Positions 27,477 to 38,455 of a stretch of DNA of 64,000 bases are shown here, one piece after another. This DNA comes from Nioella ostreopsis. GTDB taxonomy: Bacteria > Pseudomonadota > Alphaproteobacteria > Rhodobacterales > Rhodobacteraceae. The notes beneath the pieces are model-generated. The model was not told the origin of the DNA. It searched no databases and saw only the letters and a program-made list of their open reading frames with translations. The stretch is from the NCBI RefSeq assembly GCF_004000255.1, contig NZ_RCIQ01000014.1, positions 62,001-126,000 of the forward strand, in the 5' to 3' direction. Both the position numbers and the translations under genes were made by a program. The number at the start of each line of letters is the position of its first letter. Positions within the stretch are counted from its first letter, which is position 1.

Positions 27477-28649
27477 TCAGTCTTGTGTCGCCGGCATCCG
27501 GCGTTCCACCAGTTCCGCGAAGAAGCTGCACCCGGCGGGGATCGCGTCATCGTCGAACACATAGGCGGGGTGATGGCACATGGCGGTGTCGCCGTTGCCA
27601 AGGAAGATATAGGCGCCGGGACGTTCTTCCAGCATGTAGGCGAAATCTTCCGAGGGCATGATCGGATCCACGTTGTCGATAACCTGCCCGGCGACGGCGG
27701 CAGCGGCCTCGGCCGCGTGGCGGGTTTCTTCCTCGTGGTTGATCGTGGCGGGGTAGCCCGGCGTCCAGATCACCTCCGCCGTGGCGCCGAAGGCGGCGGC
27801 GGTGGATTCGGCGACCTGCCGCACCCGTTCCTCGGCCATGGTGCGATATTCGGGATCGAGCGTGCGGACGGTGCCATGCAGGCGCGCCCGATGGGCGATG
27901 ACGTTGGAGGCCGTGCTGTCGGTCTCGAACGTGCCCACGGTCAGGACAACGCGTTTGATGGGATCGACGTTGCGCGACACGATGGAATGGAGGCTGACCA
28001 CGATCTGCGCGGCGACCAGCGTCGTGTCGATCGCATGGTGCGGCGCGGCGGCATGGCCGCCCTTGCCGGTCACCACGATCTCGAATTCATCCGAGGACGC
28101 CAGCAGCGCCCCGGGCCGGATCGCGAATTGCCCCGTGGGCAGGCCGGGAATGTTGTGCAGCCCATAGACCTCCTGAATGCCCCACCGGTCCATCAGCCCG
28201 TCTTCACACATGGCCTTGCCCCCTGCCCCGCCTTCCTCGGCGGGCTGGAAGATCAGCACAACGGTGCCGTCGAAATTGCGCGTCTCGGACAGGTATTTCG
28301 CGGCCCCAAGCAGCATCGACGTATGCCCGTCATGGCCGCAAGCGTGCATCTTCCCCGGCACGGTCGAGGCATAGTCCACGCCGGACGCCTCGTGGATCGG
28401 CAGCGCATCCATGTCGGCGCGCAACCCGATCACGCGGCCCTTGGTGTCGGTCTTGCCCTTGATCACGGCGACCACGCCGGTCTTGCCGACGCCGGGGGTG
28501 ATGTCGGTAATGCCCATCTCTTTCAGGCGATCCACGACGAAGGCGGCGGTTTCATGCACCTCGTACATCAGTTCGGGGTGCTGGTGTAGGTGGCGGCGCC
28601 AGCCCGCGATTTCGGGCTGCATCTCGGCAAGGCTGTTCTTCACGGGCAT
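27477..28649 (-). CDS. M20-family amidohydrolase, copy 2
   Basis: 390 aa, start MPVKNSLAEMQPEIAGWRRH at 28649. Same active-site set as its neighbours: RADMDALPI, MHACGHDGHTSMLLGAAKYL, FQPAEEGGAGGKAM, YGLHNIPGLPTGQFAI and PSEDFAYMLEERPGAYIFLG. It differs from copies 1 and 3 at the substrate-facing segment GYPATINHEEET and in IMPSEDF instead of MGGEDF or MGAEDF, so it probably has a different acyl or amino-acid preference. Spacing of 14-16 bases on each side implies one mRNA for all three copies. Confidence 0.93.
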   Translation of the reverse strand: MPVKNSLAEMQPEIAGWRRHLHQHPELMYEVHETAAFVVDRLKEMGITDITPGVGKTGVVAVIKGKTDTKGRVIGLRADMDALPIHEASGVDYASTVPGKMHACGHDGHTSMLLGAAKYLSETRNFDGTVVLIFQPAEEGGAGGKAMCEDGLMDRWGIQEVYGLHNIPGLPTGQFAIRPGALLASSDEFEIVVTGKGGHAAAPHHAIDTTLVAAQIVVSLHSIVSRNVDPIKRVVLTVGTFETDSTASNVIAHRARLHGTVRTLDPEYRTMAEERVRQVAESTAAAFGATAEVIWTPGYPATINHEEETRHAAEAAAAVAGQVIDNVDPIMPSEDFAYMLEERPGAYIFLGNGDTAMCHHPAYVFDDDAIPAGCSFFAELVERRMPATQD

Positions 28650-28663
28650 GGCGCGGGCTCCTG

Positions 28664-29833
28664 TCAGGCGGGCATTCGTCGTTCGACGAGTTCGGCGAAG
28701 AAGCTGCACCCGTAGGGGATCGCCTCGTCGTTGAAGTTGTACTCGGGGTGGTGGACCTTGGCGCTGTCGCCGTTGCCGACATTGATGAAGGCCCCGGGCC
28801 GGGCGCGCAGCATGTAGCTGAAATCCTCGGCCCCCATACGTGGCGGACGGCCATAGCGCACGCGGCTGTCACCTGCCACGGCGCGGGCCACGTCGGCGGC
28901 GATCTCGGCGTTTTCCTCGTGGTTCACGGTCACCGGATAGCCGCGCTGGTAGTGGATTTCAGCAGTGCAGCCATAGGCGGCAGCGGTGGCGTTCACGATC
29001 TCGATGATCCGCACCTCGGCCATGTCGCGGACATCCTCGTCCAGCGTGCGGACTGTCCCGGCAAGGCGCACGGAATCGTCGATCACGTTGGTCGCGGCGC
29101 TTTCGGTATTCATCACGCAGATCGAGACGACCACGGATTTGATCGGGTCCACGTTGCGACTGGCCACGGTCTGCAGCGCCATGACGGTGGCGCAGGCGGC
29201 AGGCACCGGGTCGATCACGTTGTGGGGCTGCGCCGCGTGGCCGCCGCGACCGCGGATGGTGATCTCGATTTCATCTGCGGCGGCCATGATCGGGCCGGGA
29301 CTGACGCCGAATTCGCCAACTGGCAGGCCCGGTTCGTTGTGCATCCCGTAAACCTCCTGGATGCCCCACCGTTCCATCATGCCATCATCGACCATTGCCT
29401 TGCCCCCCGCCCCGCCTTCCTCTGCGGGCTGGAAGATCAGCACAACGGTGCCGTCGAAGTTGCGTGTCTCAGCGAGGTATTTCGCGGCGCCGAGCAACAT
29501 CGCCGTATGCCCGTCATGGCCACAGGCATGCATCTTGCCCGCCGTTTTCGAGGCATAGGGCAGCCCGGTCTTTTCATCCATCGGCAGCGCATCCATGTCG
29601 GCGCGCAGCCCGATCACGCGGCCCTTGCTGTCGGACTTGCCCTTGATCACGCCGATGACGCCCGACCGGCCCACGCCGGGCACAACCTCGTCACAGCCGA
29701 ACGCCTTCAGCTTTTCCTCGACCAGCGCCGTGGTGCGCGGCAGGTCGTAGAGAATCTCCGGGTTCTCATGCAGGTCGCGCCGCCATTCGGTGATCTCGGG
29801 CAGCAATTCGGCAAGACGATTCTTCACGGGCAT
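28664..29833 (-). CDS. M20-family amidohydrolase, copy 3
   Basis: 389 aa, start MPVKNRLAELLPEITEWRRD at 29833; a TTG at 29851 is in frame but adds only six residues. Active-site motifs: RADMDALPM, MHACGHDGHTAMLLGAAKYL, FQPAEEGGAGGKAM, YGMHNEPGLPVGEFGV and MGAEDFSYMLRARPGAFINVG. First transcribed of the three paralogues, with 101 bases between it and the DAO-type flavoprotein upstream. Shares many stretches of near-identity with copy 1, indicating recent duplication. Confidence 0.93.
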   Translation of the reverse strand: MPVKNRLAELLPEITEWRRDLHENPEILYDLPRTTALVEEKLKAFGCDEVVPGVGRSGVIGVIKGKSDSKGRVIGLRADMDALPMDEKTGLPYASKTAGKMHACGHDGHTAMLLGAAKYLAETRNFDGTVVLIFQPAEEGGAGGKAMVDDGMMERWGIQEVYGMHNEPGLPVGEFGVSPGPIMAAADEIEITIRGRGGHAAQPHNVIDPVPAACATVMALQTVASRNVDPIKSVVVSICVMNTESAATNVIDDSVRLAGTVRTLDEDVRDMAEVRIIEIVNATAAAYGCTAEIHYQRGYPVTVNHEENAEIAADVARAVAGDSRVRYGRPPRMGAEDFSYMLRARPGAFINVGNGDSAKVHHPEYNFNDEAIPYGCSFFAELVERRMPA

Positions 29834-29934
29834 TCGCAGATTCCTTACCAAAGCAATTATGGGGTCAGGGGAAACCTGACCGATTGTTCAAATCCCGGCA
29901 AGGGGGCAGACCGCCAAACTGACGGCACGTCGCG

Positions 29935-31281
29935 TCATATGTCCGGGCCGAGCGTGATGGGCGACCCATCCGAGAACCGCGACAGACGGAAGCGCGACAG
30001 GTCGTGGCCGACCGCCTCGCCGGTGATCAGAGAGGCCATCACCCGCCCGAAGCCCGGCCCGATCCCGAAGCCATGCCCGCACATGCCGGTGCAGATCGAC
30101 AGGCCCGGCAGGCTGCTGGCGCGGTCCACGACCGGCACGATATCGGGCATTGAATCGATCATTCCCGCCCAAGCCAGCGCACCCTCGACCCGGCCAAGGG
30201 CGGGAAACTCCTTTCCGAATTCCCGCAGCAGGCGCGCGACGACTTTGCGGTGAGGTGTAGGGTTCAGGACACGCATGCGTTCGAACGGGGTTTCGTCCAC
30301 GTCACGCCAGACGCGCGGGGTGGACCAGCCGTCGGGATAGCCGCGCGGGGCCAGCGGGTGGTAGACCCGCCCCCAGGGGTCGCGGCGCAGTTGGGGAATG
30401 TATTTCGGCACATGCCGGAATGCGTCCCAACCCAGGAAGATTTCGTGAAAGCCACCATTGGCCAGCGTATAGCCGCCATCATCGCGCCTGCGGAAGGCAA
30501 GGCTTTGCCCCGTCGCGCCGCCGCCATGCACATCGGGCAGCGCCTTGGTGGCCACGACCGTTGCCTTGACTGACAACTGAGGGATGCGGATCCCATGCTG
30601 GCGTAGCAGCAGCGACGACCACGCCCCACCCGCGACCACCACCTCGGGCGCGCGGATGCGGCCCTGTTCAGTGACGACGCCCGCGACCCTGCCGCCCTCG
30701 ACATCCACCAGCCGCGCGGCGCAGTTTTCAACGATCACCGCGCCCTTGCGCACGGCGGCCCGCGCCAGCGCAGGCACCGCAATCCACGGCTCGGCCTTCA
30801 TGTCACTTGGCGTATGCAGCGCTCCGGCCCAGGCCGTCCGCCCGCCTGGCAGCAGCTCGGCTGTTTCCCGGGCACTGAGCAAGCGGCTGTCCACGCCTGA
30901 TCCCGACACCTCGTCGAGCCAGCCCTGAAAGCCCTCCATCTCGGCCTCGCTTCTGGCCAGATAGGTCAGCCCGCATTGCTTGAGCCCCAGATCCTCGCCC
31001 ACCTCTGCGGCGAGCTCTGTCCACAGCCGGTTCGCCTCCATCATGATCGGCAGTTCCGCCGGGTCGCGCCCTTGCTGGCGGACCCAGCCCCAGTTGCGGC
31101 TGCTCTGTTCCGCTGCCACCCGTCCCTTTTCCAGGACCACGGGGCGCAGGCCCTGCTCGGCAAGGTAATAGGCCGTCATCACCCCGATGACACCGCCGCC
31201 GATAATGACCACATCCGCCGTATCTGGCAGCGGGCCGGCATGTTCCACGGGCCGGTGCAGCCCAAGGGGGAAGACCGTCAT
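29935..31281 (-). CDS. FAD-dependent oxidoreductase, DAO / DadA-like
   Basis: 448 aa. Dinucleotide motif DVVIIGGGVIGVMTAYYLAE near residue 24; SSRNWGWVRQQGRDPAE, characteristic of a DadA-like amine/amino-acid dehydrogenase subgroup, near 60; second flavin contact VVVAGGAWSSLLLRQHG; and the C-terminal flavin motif SICTGMCGHGFGIGPGFGRV near 405. It would oxidise a D-amino acid, N-methyl amino acid or related amine. The start overlaps the argE-type stop by 4 bases (ATGA). With the amidohydrolases downstream it suggests breakdown of modified amino acids or peptides. The exact amine is unknown. Confidence 0.88.
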   Translation of the reverse strand: MTVFPLGLHRPVEHAGPLPDTADVVIIGGGVIGVMTAYYLAEQGLRPVVLEKGRVAAEQSSRNWGWVRQQGRDPAELPIMMEANRLWTELAAEVGEDLGLKQCGLTYLARSEAEMEGFQGWLDEVSGSGVDSRLLSARETAELLPGGRTAWAGALHTPSDMKAEPWIAVPALARAAVRKGAVIVENCAARLVDVEGGRVAGVVTEQGRIRAPEVVVAGGAWSSLLLRQHGIRIPQLSVKATVVATKALPDVHGGGATGQSLAFRRRDDGGYTLANGGFHEIFLGWDAFRHVPKYIPQLRRDPWGRVYHPLAPRGYPDGWSTPRVWRDVDETPFERMRVLNPTPHRKVVARLLREFGKEFPALGRVEGALAWAGMIDSMPDIVPVVDRASSLPGLSICTGMCGHGFGIGPGFGRVMASLITGEAVGHDLSRFRLSRFSDGSPITLGPDI

Positions 31282-32441
31282 TCGCAGAGCGTCTCCAGCA
31301 GCTTGTCCATGAAGCGTTCCCCCGCCTCGAACTGTTCGATGGTGATGAACTCATCGGGCTGGTGCGCCTGCGCGATGTTACCGGGGCCGCAGACAACGGC
31401 GGAATAGCCGCCGTGCTGGAACTGCCCGGCCTCGGTGCCGTAGCTGACAACGTGGGTGGCGTTGTCGCCGGTCAGGCGGCGGACAAGCTCCTCCGCCGGG
31501 CCGTTTTCTTCGGGCTTCAGCCCCGGTACGTCCCATCTGCGGTCAATCGCGATGAAACAGGAGGGATGCACCTTCTGCATCTGCGCCTCCAGCCGCTTCA
31601 CTTCCGCCTCGTATCGCGCACCCCAATCGTCCATGGACTCGCCCGGCACGCAGCGGAAGGACATGACGAAATGGCAATCCTTGGCGGTGATGTTATGGGC
31701 GGTCCCGCCCTCGATCATGCCCACATGCAGCGTCGTGAAGGGAGGATCGAACAGCGCGTCGCCCTCTTGCGGCACCTTCGCCCGATTCTCGTCATTCATC
31801 TTGTTCGCCCAGTCAATCAGCTTGGCGCCTTCCATGATCGCGGAGACACCATCGTCAATCATGGATGAATGCACCTCGAAGCCGCGCAGATGGGTGTCGT
31901 AACCGATTCCCCCCTTATGGCCGGTCACCGCCTGCATCATCGTGGGTTCCCCGATGATCGCCAATTGCGCCTTAGGCAGGGTGCCCTGCATGTGGCGGAT
32001 CATCGGTGGGGCACCTGTACAGCCGATCTCTTCATCGCGGGAAAGGCATATCTGCAAGGGCTTGGTCAGCGGCAGCTTCGCGGCTTTCGCCATCGCCGCC
32101 ATGGCCAGCGCATCGAAGCCCTTCATGTCGCAGCAGCCGCGCCCGAAGAGCTTTCCGTCCTTCTCGACTACCGTGAACGGATCGGTGGACCAGTTCTGCC
32201 CATCCACCGGCACAACGTCGGTATGACCCGACAGAATGACGCCACCCTCGATGTCGGGGCCGATATGGGCGTAAAGGCTCGCCTTGGTCCGATCCTCATT
32301 GTAGTCGCGGAAACAGCGGGCCCCGAGCCCGGTCAGCCAGGTCTCTGCCCAGTCAATCAGGTCCAGGTTGCTGTCGCGGCTAACTGTCGGAAATGAAACG
32401 AGCTTTTCAAGAAGGTCGCGTGAGGTCATCTCGGCGGGCAT
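31278..32441 (-). CDS. argE: Acetylornithine deacetylase, M20A family
   Basis: 387 aa; ATG at 32441 (MPAEMTSRDLLEKLVSFPTV), with an alternative ATG four codons later. Metal site: SGHTDVVPVDGQNW, GRGCCDMKGFDALAM, SRDEEIGCTGAPPM, GEPTMM, and a C-terminal HQPDEFI. The pattern GTEAGQFQHGGYSAVVCGPG is typical of ArgE. It removes acetyl from N-acetylornithine to give ornithine, but this paralogue lies in a peptide-catabolic context instead of with argD/argF (55738-57964), so another N-acyl amino acid may be its real substrate. First gene of the minus-strand operon, divergent from the peptide transporter. Confidence 0.85.
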   Translation of the reverse strand: MPAEMTSRDLLEKLVSFPTVSRDSNLDLIDWAETWLTGLGARCFRDYNEDRTKASLYAHIGPDIEGGVILSGHTDVVPVDGQNWSTDPFTVVEKDGKLFGRGCCDMKGFDALAMAAMAKAAKLPLTKPLQICLSRDEEIGCTGAPPMIRHMQGTLPKAQLAIIGEPTMMQAVTGHKGGIGYDTHLRGFEVHSSMIDDGVSAIMEGAKLIDWANKMNDENRAKVPQEGDALFDPPFTTLHVGMIEGGTAHNITAKDCHFVMSFRCVPGESMDDWGARYEAEVKRLEAQMQKVHPSCFIAIDRRWDVPGLKPEENGPAEELVRRLTGDNATHVVSYGTEAGQFQHGGYSAVVCGPGNIAQAHQPDEFITIEQFEAGERFMDKLLETLCE

Positions 32442-32660
32442 GGGCAGGGTCCTTTGTGCTTCGCGCCAGAGCCTCCTCCTAGCCTGCCAGCCCGTCAAGC
32501 CCACCCCCGACAAATGCTCAAATTTTGCCCGAACGGTCAAAACCGAACCCAAGGTCATCTTCAAAGCGCTTGCGAGGGGGGAAATTCCTGATACCGTGAC
32601 GGGAATGAACGCACCCGCCCGGCAGAGGCGGGGCGATGTCCAACCGGTGAGGAGCGTCTG

Positions 32661-33663
<1,003 letters not shown>

Positions 33664-33671
<8 letters not shown>

Positions 33672-34656
33672 CACCTCTCAGCGCAAGAAACTCGTCTCGG
33701 TCAAAGGGCTGAAGATGTATTTCCCCATCCATACCGGCCTGATGCGCCGCCATACGGGCGACGTGAAGGCGGTGGATGACGTCAGCTTCGACATCTATGA
33801 GGGAGAAACGCTCGGCCTTGTCGGCGAATCCGGCTGCGGCAAGTCCACCTGCGGACGGGCGGTTCTGCGGCTCTACGATCCGACTGCCGGAACCATCGAG
33901 GTCGACAGCACCGATATTTCCACCATGTCTCAAGGCGATCTGCGCAAGATGCGCCCGGTCATGCAGATGGTGTTCCAGGATCCGCAAGCCAGCCTCAACC
34001 CGCGCATGTCGGTGGCCGATATCATCGGCGAACCGCTGCGCGAACACACCAGAAAATCCAAGGCCGAACGGCTGGACCGCATCTACGAGCTGATGGATGC
34101 CGTCGGCCTGAACCGCGATTTCGCCAACCGTTATCCGCACGAGTTTTCCGGTGGCCAGCGCCAACGCATCGGCATCGCCCGCGCCCTGGCACTGAACCCC
34201 AAATTCATCGTCTGCGACGAGCCGATTGCCGCGCTCGACGTGTCGATCCAGGCGCAGGTTGTAAACCTGCTGGAAGACCTTCAGGGCGAACTTGGCCTGA
34301 CCTACCTGTTCATCAGCCACGACCTGTCCATGGTCCGCCATATCGCGGATCGGGTGGCGGTGATGTATCTGGGCAAGGTGGTGGAACTGGCCCCGCGCGA
34401 GGGGCTCTATGCCGATCCCAAGCACCCCTATACCGTCGCGCTTCTGTCCGCGGTGCCCGAGCCCGACCCGGCCGCCCATGACGAAGCCAACCGCATCATT
34501 CTGCAAGGCGACGTGCCAAGCCCGTCGAACCCGCCGCAGGGCTGCAACTTCTGCACCCGCTGCCCGAGAGTCATGGATATTTGCAAGCAGCAAGACCCAG
34601 AGTTCCGCGAAATCGAACCGGGCCGCTTCGTTGCCTGCCACCTGTATAACCAATGA
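33664..34656 (+). CDS. Peptide ABC transporter ATPase (DppF/OppF-like)
   Basis: 330 aa from the ATG at 33664, overlapping the previous stop by 8 bases. Walker [32 protein letters not shown], signature [19 protein letters not shown], Walker [29 protein letters not shown], and a C-terminal [14 protein letters not shown] segment. The N-terminal insert [18 protein letters not shown] is typical of the OppF type. Forms a heterodimeric motor with the upstream ATPase to drive peptide import. Confidence 0.95.
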
Positions 34657-34723
34657 GATCGCCGGAAAACGGCGGCGTATCGAGGTCACAAGAGCTCAAG
34701 AGACCAATAAGGAGAGAGAGAAC

Positions 34724-36433
34724 ATGAAGTTAAGACATCTCATGCTAGGGGCCGCGGCGGCATTCGCCCTCGCCCCGGTGGCCGCGATGGCCGAGCGTGG
34801 CTCGGATGGCCAGCTCAACATCATCTACTGGCAGGCCCCCTCGACGCTGAACCCGTATCTCTCGGGCGGCACGAAAGAGGTGGAATCCGCCTCGCTGGTG
34901 CTGGAATCCATGGCGCGCTTCGACAGCGACGGCAACCTTGTGCCGTTCATGGCAGAAGACATTCCGACCGTTGAAAACGGCGGCGTGGCCGAGGACCTGA
35001 CCTCGATCACCTGGACCCTGCGCGAGGGCCTGCTGTGGTCCGACGGAACTGCCGTGACCGCGAATGACGCGGTGTTCACCTGGCAGTACTGTACCCACCC
35101 CGAAGGCGGCTGTGCGCAGGCCAGCTACTTCGACGGCGTGGAAAGCGTGGAAGCGCTGGACGACCGCACCGTTCGCGTGAACTTTGCAGCGCCCAAGCCC
35201 TTCCCCTACACCGCCTTCGTCGGCTCCGAGAGCCCGATCATCCAGGCCGCTCAGTTCGCTGACTGCCTTGGCGCGGCCGCGCCCGAATGCACCGAGGCCA
35301 ACTTTGGCCCGATCGGCACCGGTCCGTTCGTCGTGGAAGAATTCCGCCCGAACGACGTGATCACCTTCGTGGCCAACGAAAACTACCGCAACCCCGACCA
35401 GCCGGCCTTCGCCCGCGTGGTGTTCAAGGGCGGCGGCGACGCAGCTTCGGCAGCCCGCTCGGTTCTGGAAACCGGTGAATTCGACTATGCCTGGAACCTC
35501 CAGATCGACCCGACCCTTCTGGCCGAGATGGAATCCAACGGCATCGGCACCGTCGTGACCGCGTTCGGCACGAGCGTTGAGCGTCTTCACCTCAACCAGT
35601 TCAACCCCGATCCGGCCCTTGGCGACGCTCGGTCGACCGCAGAAGGTGGCCCGCACCCGTTCCTGACCAACCCGATCATCGGTCAGGCCATGTCCATGGC
35701 CATCGACCGCGCGCTGCTGGTTGAAATCGGCTACGGCGCAGGCGGCCAGCCCACCTGTAACGTGCTTCCGGCCCCGGCGCTTTATGCGTCCACCGCCAAT
35801 GACGGCTGTCTGACCCAGGACATCGCCGGCGCCAACGCGCTGCTCGATGAAGCAGGCATCGTCGACTCCGATGGCGACGGCGTGCGTGAATACGAAGGCA
35901 TTCCGCTGCGCGTGCTCTACCAGACCTCGACCAACGCCGTCCGTCAGGACACGCAGGCGCTGATCAAGCAGTGGTGGGCCGAGATCGGCATCGACGCCGA
36001 GCTTCGCAACATCGACGCCTCCGTGTTCTTCGGCGGTGACCCGGCGTCGCCCGACACCTTCCAGAAGTTCTATGCAGACATCGAGATGTACACCAACAAC
36101 TTCGCTGGTGTGGACCCCGAAGCCTACATGGCCAACTGGCGCTGCAACGAGATCCCGGGCCCGGACACTCAGTGGCAGGGCTCCAATATTCAGCGCTTCT
36201 GCTCGGAAGAGTATGATGCTCTCGTCACCGAGATGAGCCAGACCGCACCGCTCGAAGAGCGTGGCCGCCTGGCGCGCGAGATGAACGACATGCTGATGCA
36301 GTCCTACTCCATCATCCCGCTGATCCACCGTGGTGGCGTGTCGGCCCATGCGAACTCGCTTGGCGGCGTGCGCATGTCCGACTGGGACTCCGAACTGTGG
36401 AACATCGCAGAATGGTATCGCATCGACGAATGA
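34724..36433 (+). CDS. Periplasmic peptide-binding protein (SBP_bac_5)
   Basis: 569 aa; ATG at 34724 follows AAGGAGAGAGAGAAC. Sec signal peptide (LGAAAAFALAPVAAMA, cleavage before ERGSDGQLN), no lipobox, so it is soluble in the periplasm. Family-5 binding protein hallmarks: YWQAPSTLNPYLSGG, TWTLREGLLWSDGTAVTAND (binding-protein motif region) and VNFAAPKPFPYTAFVGSE. Four or more Cys residues (HPEGGCAQ, CLGAAAPEC) could form disulfides. Captures a peptide or related compound for the two permeases downstream. Confidence 0.95.
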   Translation: MKLRHLMLGAAAAFALAPVAAMAERGSDGQLNIIYWQAPSTLNPYLSGGTKEVESASLVLESMARFDSDGNLVPFMAEDIPTVENGGVAEDLTSITWTLREGLLWSDGTAVTANDAVFTWQYCTHPEGGCAQASYFDGVESVEALDDRTVRVNFAAPKPFPYTAFVGSESPIIQAAQFADCLGAAAPECTEANFGPIGTGPFVVEEFRPNDVITFVANENYRNPDQPAFARVVFKGGGDAASAARSVLETGEFDYAWNLQIDPTLLAEMESNGIGTVVTAFGTSVERLHLNQFNPDPALGDARSTAEGGPHPFLTNPIIGQAMSMAIDRALLVEIGYGAGGQPTCNVLPAPALYASTANDGCLTQDIAGANALLDEAGIVDSDGDGVREYEGIPLRVLYQTSTNAVRQDTQALIKQWWAEIGIDAELRNIDASVFFGGDPASPDTFQKFYADIEMYTNNFAGVDPEAYMANWRCNEIPGPDTQWQGSNIQRFCSEEYDALVTEMSQTAPLEERGRLAREMNDMLMQSYSIIPLIHRGGVSAHANSLGGVRMSDWDSELWNIAEWYRIDE

Positions 36434-36526
36434 TCGCGATCTGATCATCATCGCCGCATCCCTTTTCAGGGGTGCGGCACCCCAAGACCCCAAGCAAAAC
36501 AGACTTCTGAACCGAGGCGCCCGCCC

Positions 36527-37537
36527 ATGCTGACTTTCACGATCCGTCGCTTGTTCATGGCAATCCCGACGCTTCTGTTCATAAGCCTGATCATCTTCCT
36601 GATCCTCGATCTGGCCCCGTCCGATCCCACGGCCAGCCTGCCTCTGACCATCCCGCCAGAGGTGCGGGCAGAGATCCGGGCCTCTCTCGGCCTGGATGAA
36701 CCCATCCACATCCGGTTCCTGTTGTGGCTCCAGCAGTTCTTCGTGAACGAGCCGCTCAACCTCTTCGAACAATGGACCGGCTGGACCATCGGCGATGGCG
36801 ACCGCACCCGCGTGATTTCCTGGCAGACCCGCAGCCCGGTGGTCGACATCATCGCGCAGCGTATGCCCCAGACCCTGTGGGTGGTCGGCACCGCTTACGT
36901 GGTCGGCATCCTGATCGCGCTGCCCATTGGCATCTACTCGGCCTATCGCCAGTATTCGATCTTCGACCAGGCCGGTACCTTCATCACCATGGTCGGTTTC
37001 TCGGTTCCCCCCTTCTTCTCGGGTGTTCTGGTGATCGTGATCTTTGCCGTGCAGCTTGGCTGGTTCCCGTCGGTCTATGACACAACCCACGTGGTGGTGG
37101 ACTGGGACAGCTTCGTCGTGCAGCTCAAGCAGATGATCCTGCCTGTCATGGTGCTGGCCCTGCAGATCACCAGCCAGATCAGCCGTTTCATGCGCGCCTC
37201 GATGCTGGACAATCTCAACCAGGATTACGTGCGCACCGCCCGCGCCAAGGGGCTGACCGAGACGGTGGTCGTGATGGTCCATGTGCTGCGCAACTCGATG
37301 ATCCCGGTGGTGACCGTCATCGCGCTTGGCGTGCCGCAGGTCTTTGGCGGCGCCATCATCACCGAACAGGTGTTCAAGGTGAACGGCCTGGGCCATCTGC
37401 TGATCGGCGCCATCCAGGGTGGCGACATCCCTACGGTGCAGACGCTCACCTTCATCTTCGCGGTGCTAATCGTGCTCTTCAACCTGATTGCCGATGTGCT
37501 CTACGGCATTCTTGACCCGAGGATCCGCTATGACTGA
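36527..37537 (+). CDS. Peptide ABC transporter permease (DppB/OppB-like)
   Basis: 336 aa with six membrane spans. The first span (LFMAIPTLLFISLIIFLILD) is followed by a long periplasmic segment, typical of DppB. The coupling-helix EAA-like loop is ARAKGLTETVVVMVHVLRNS near residue 240. It ends in ADVLYGILDPRIRYD, the common DppB terminus. Overlaps the next permease by 8 bases. Membrane channel half together with the following gene. Confidence 0.95.
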   Translation: MLTFTIRRLFMAIPTLLFISLIIFLILDLAPSDPTASLPLTIPPEVRAEIRASLGLDEPIHIRFLLWLQQFFVNEPLNLFEQWTGWTIGDGDRTRVISWQTRSPVVDIIAQRMPQTLWVVGTAYVVGILIALPIGIYSAYRQYSIFDQAGTFITMVGFSVPPFFSGVLVIVIFAVQLGWFPSVYDTTHVVVDWDSFVVQLKQMILPVMVLALQITSQISRFMRASMLDNLNQDYVRTARAKGLTETVVVMVHVLRNSMIPVVTVIALGVPQVFGGAIITEQVFKVNGLGHLLIGAIQGGDIPTVQTLTFIFAVLIVLFNLIADVLYGILDPRIRYD

Positions 37538-38447
37538 TCTGACCACGCTCGAAGCGGAAACCTACCAGAAGCCCCGCAACCAGTGGTGGGATGTGTGGGA
37601 CCAGTTCAAGACCCACAAGGGTGCCCTGATCGGCGCGGCCTTCTTCATCTTCGTGCTGATCTTCGTCTTTCTGGGCCCGATCTTCTGGACGCTGGACGCG
37701 CAATATATCGACATCCGCGCCCGCAGCCAGGGCCCGTCCTGGGCCCATCCCATGGGCACTGACCAGTTGGGCCGCGATACGCTGTCCCGGATCATGGTCG
37801 GCGGCCAGACCTCATTGCTTGTGGGACTCACCGCCATGCTGCTGGCGCTGATTGTCGGCACGTTGGTGGGTGTTCTGGCGGGCTATTTCAAACGGCTCGA
37901 CGGCATCCTGATGCGGCTGACGGACCTGTTTCTTGCGCTGCCGCTGCTGCCGCTGCTCTTGGTCATCATCATGCTGTTCCGCGACACGCTGCGCGCGCAG
38001 TTCGGGCCGGAGAAGGGTATCTTCATCCTGATCGTCTTCGTCATTGGCATTACCAGCTGGATGCAGACCGCGCGGATCGTGCGCGGCGATGTGCTGGCCC
38101 TGAAGGAACGGGAATTCGTTCTGGCCGCCCGGTCCATCGGGACGCCGCCCTACCGGATGATCACCCGCCATGTGCTGCCCAATGTGCTGTCGCCGATCAT
38201 GGTGTCAGCGACGCTCGGCATCGCCAACGCGATCATCACCGAAAGTGCGCTGTCCTTCCTGGGCCTGGGCTTCCCGTCGGATTTCCCGACCTGGGGGCGG
38301 TTGCTGTTCGACGGCACCGACTGGCTGCAGAGAAACCCCGAGCGGGTGATCTGGCCGGGCCTTGCCATTTCGCTTACCGTTCTGTCGGTGAACTATATCG
38401 GCGATGGCTTGCGCGACGCGCTCGACCCCAGAATTCGCGGCCGCTAA
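37530..38447 (+). CDS. Peptide ABC transporter permease (DppC/OppC-like)
   Basis: 305 aa; ATG at 37530 inside the last codons of the previous gene. An N-terminal cytoplasmic segment with WWDVWDQFKTHKGALIGAAF opens the first span; HPMGTDQLGRDTLSRIMVGG is the conserved DppC motif; the EAA loop is AARSIGTPPYRMITRHVLPN near residue 205. It ends GDGLRDALDPRIRGR. Last gene of the operon; a hairpin-rich stretch follows. Confidence 0.95.
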   Translation: MTDLTTLEAETYQKPRNQWWDVWDQFKTHKGALIGAAFFIFVLIFVFLGPIFWTLDAQYIDIRARSQGPSWAHPMGTDQLGRDTLSRIMVGGQTSLLVGLTAMLLALIVGTLVGVLAGYFKRLDGILMRLTDLFLALPLLPLLLVIIMLFRDTLRAQFGPEKGIFILIVFVIGITSWMQTARIVRGDVLALKEREFVLAARSIGTPPYRMITRHVLPNVLSPIMVSATLGIANAIITESALSFLGLGFPSDFPTWGRLLFDGTDWLQRNPERVIWPGLAISLTVLSVNYIGDGLRDALDPRIRGR

Positions 38448-38455
38448 AGACCCTG

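Noticed and set aside
32442-32660. Specific operator in the gap between argE and the peptide transporter
   Set aside because: The gap must hold both promoters, but I find no dyad or repeat strong enough to call.
34745-37396. 883-codon leftward frame across the peptide-binding protein and permease genes
   Set aside because: Antisense to genes with full motif support; no recognisable domain.
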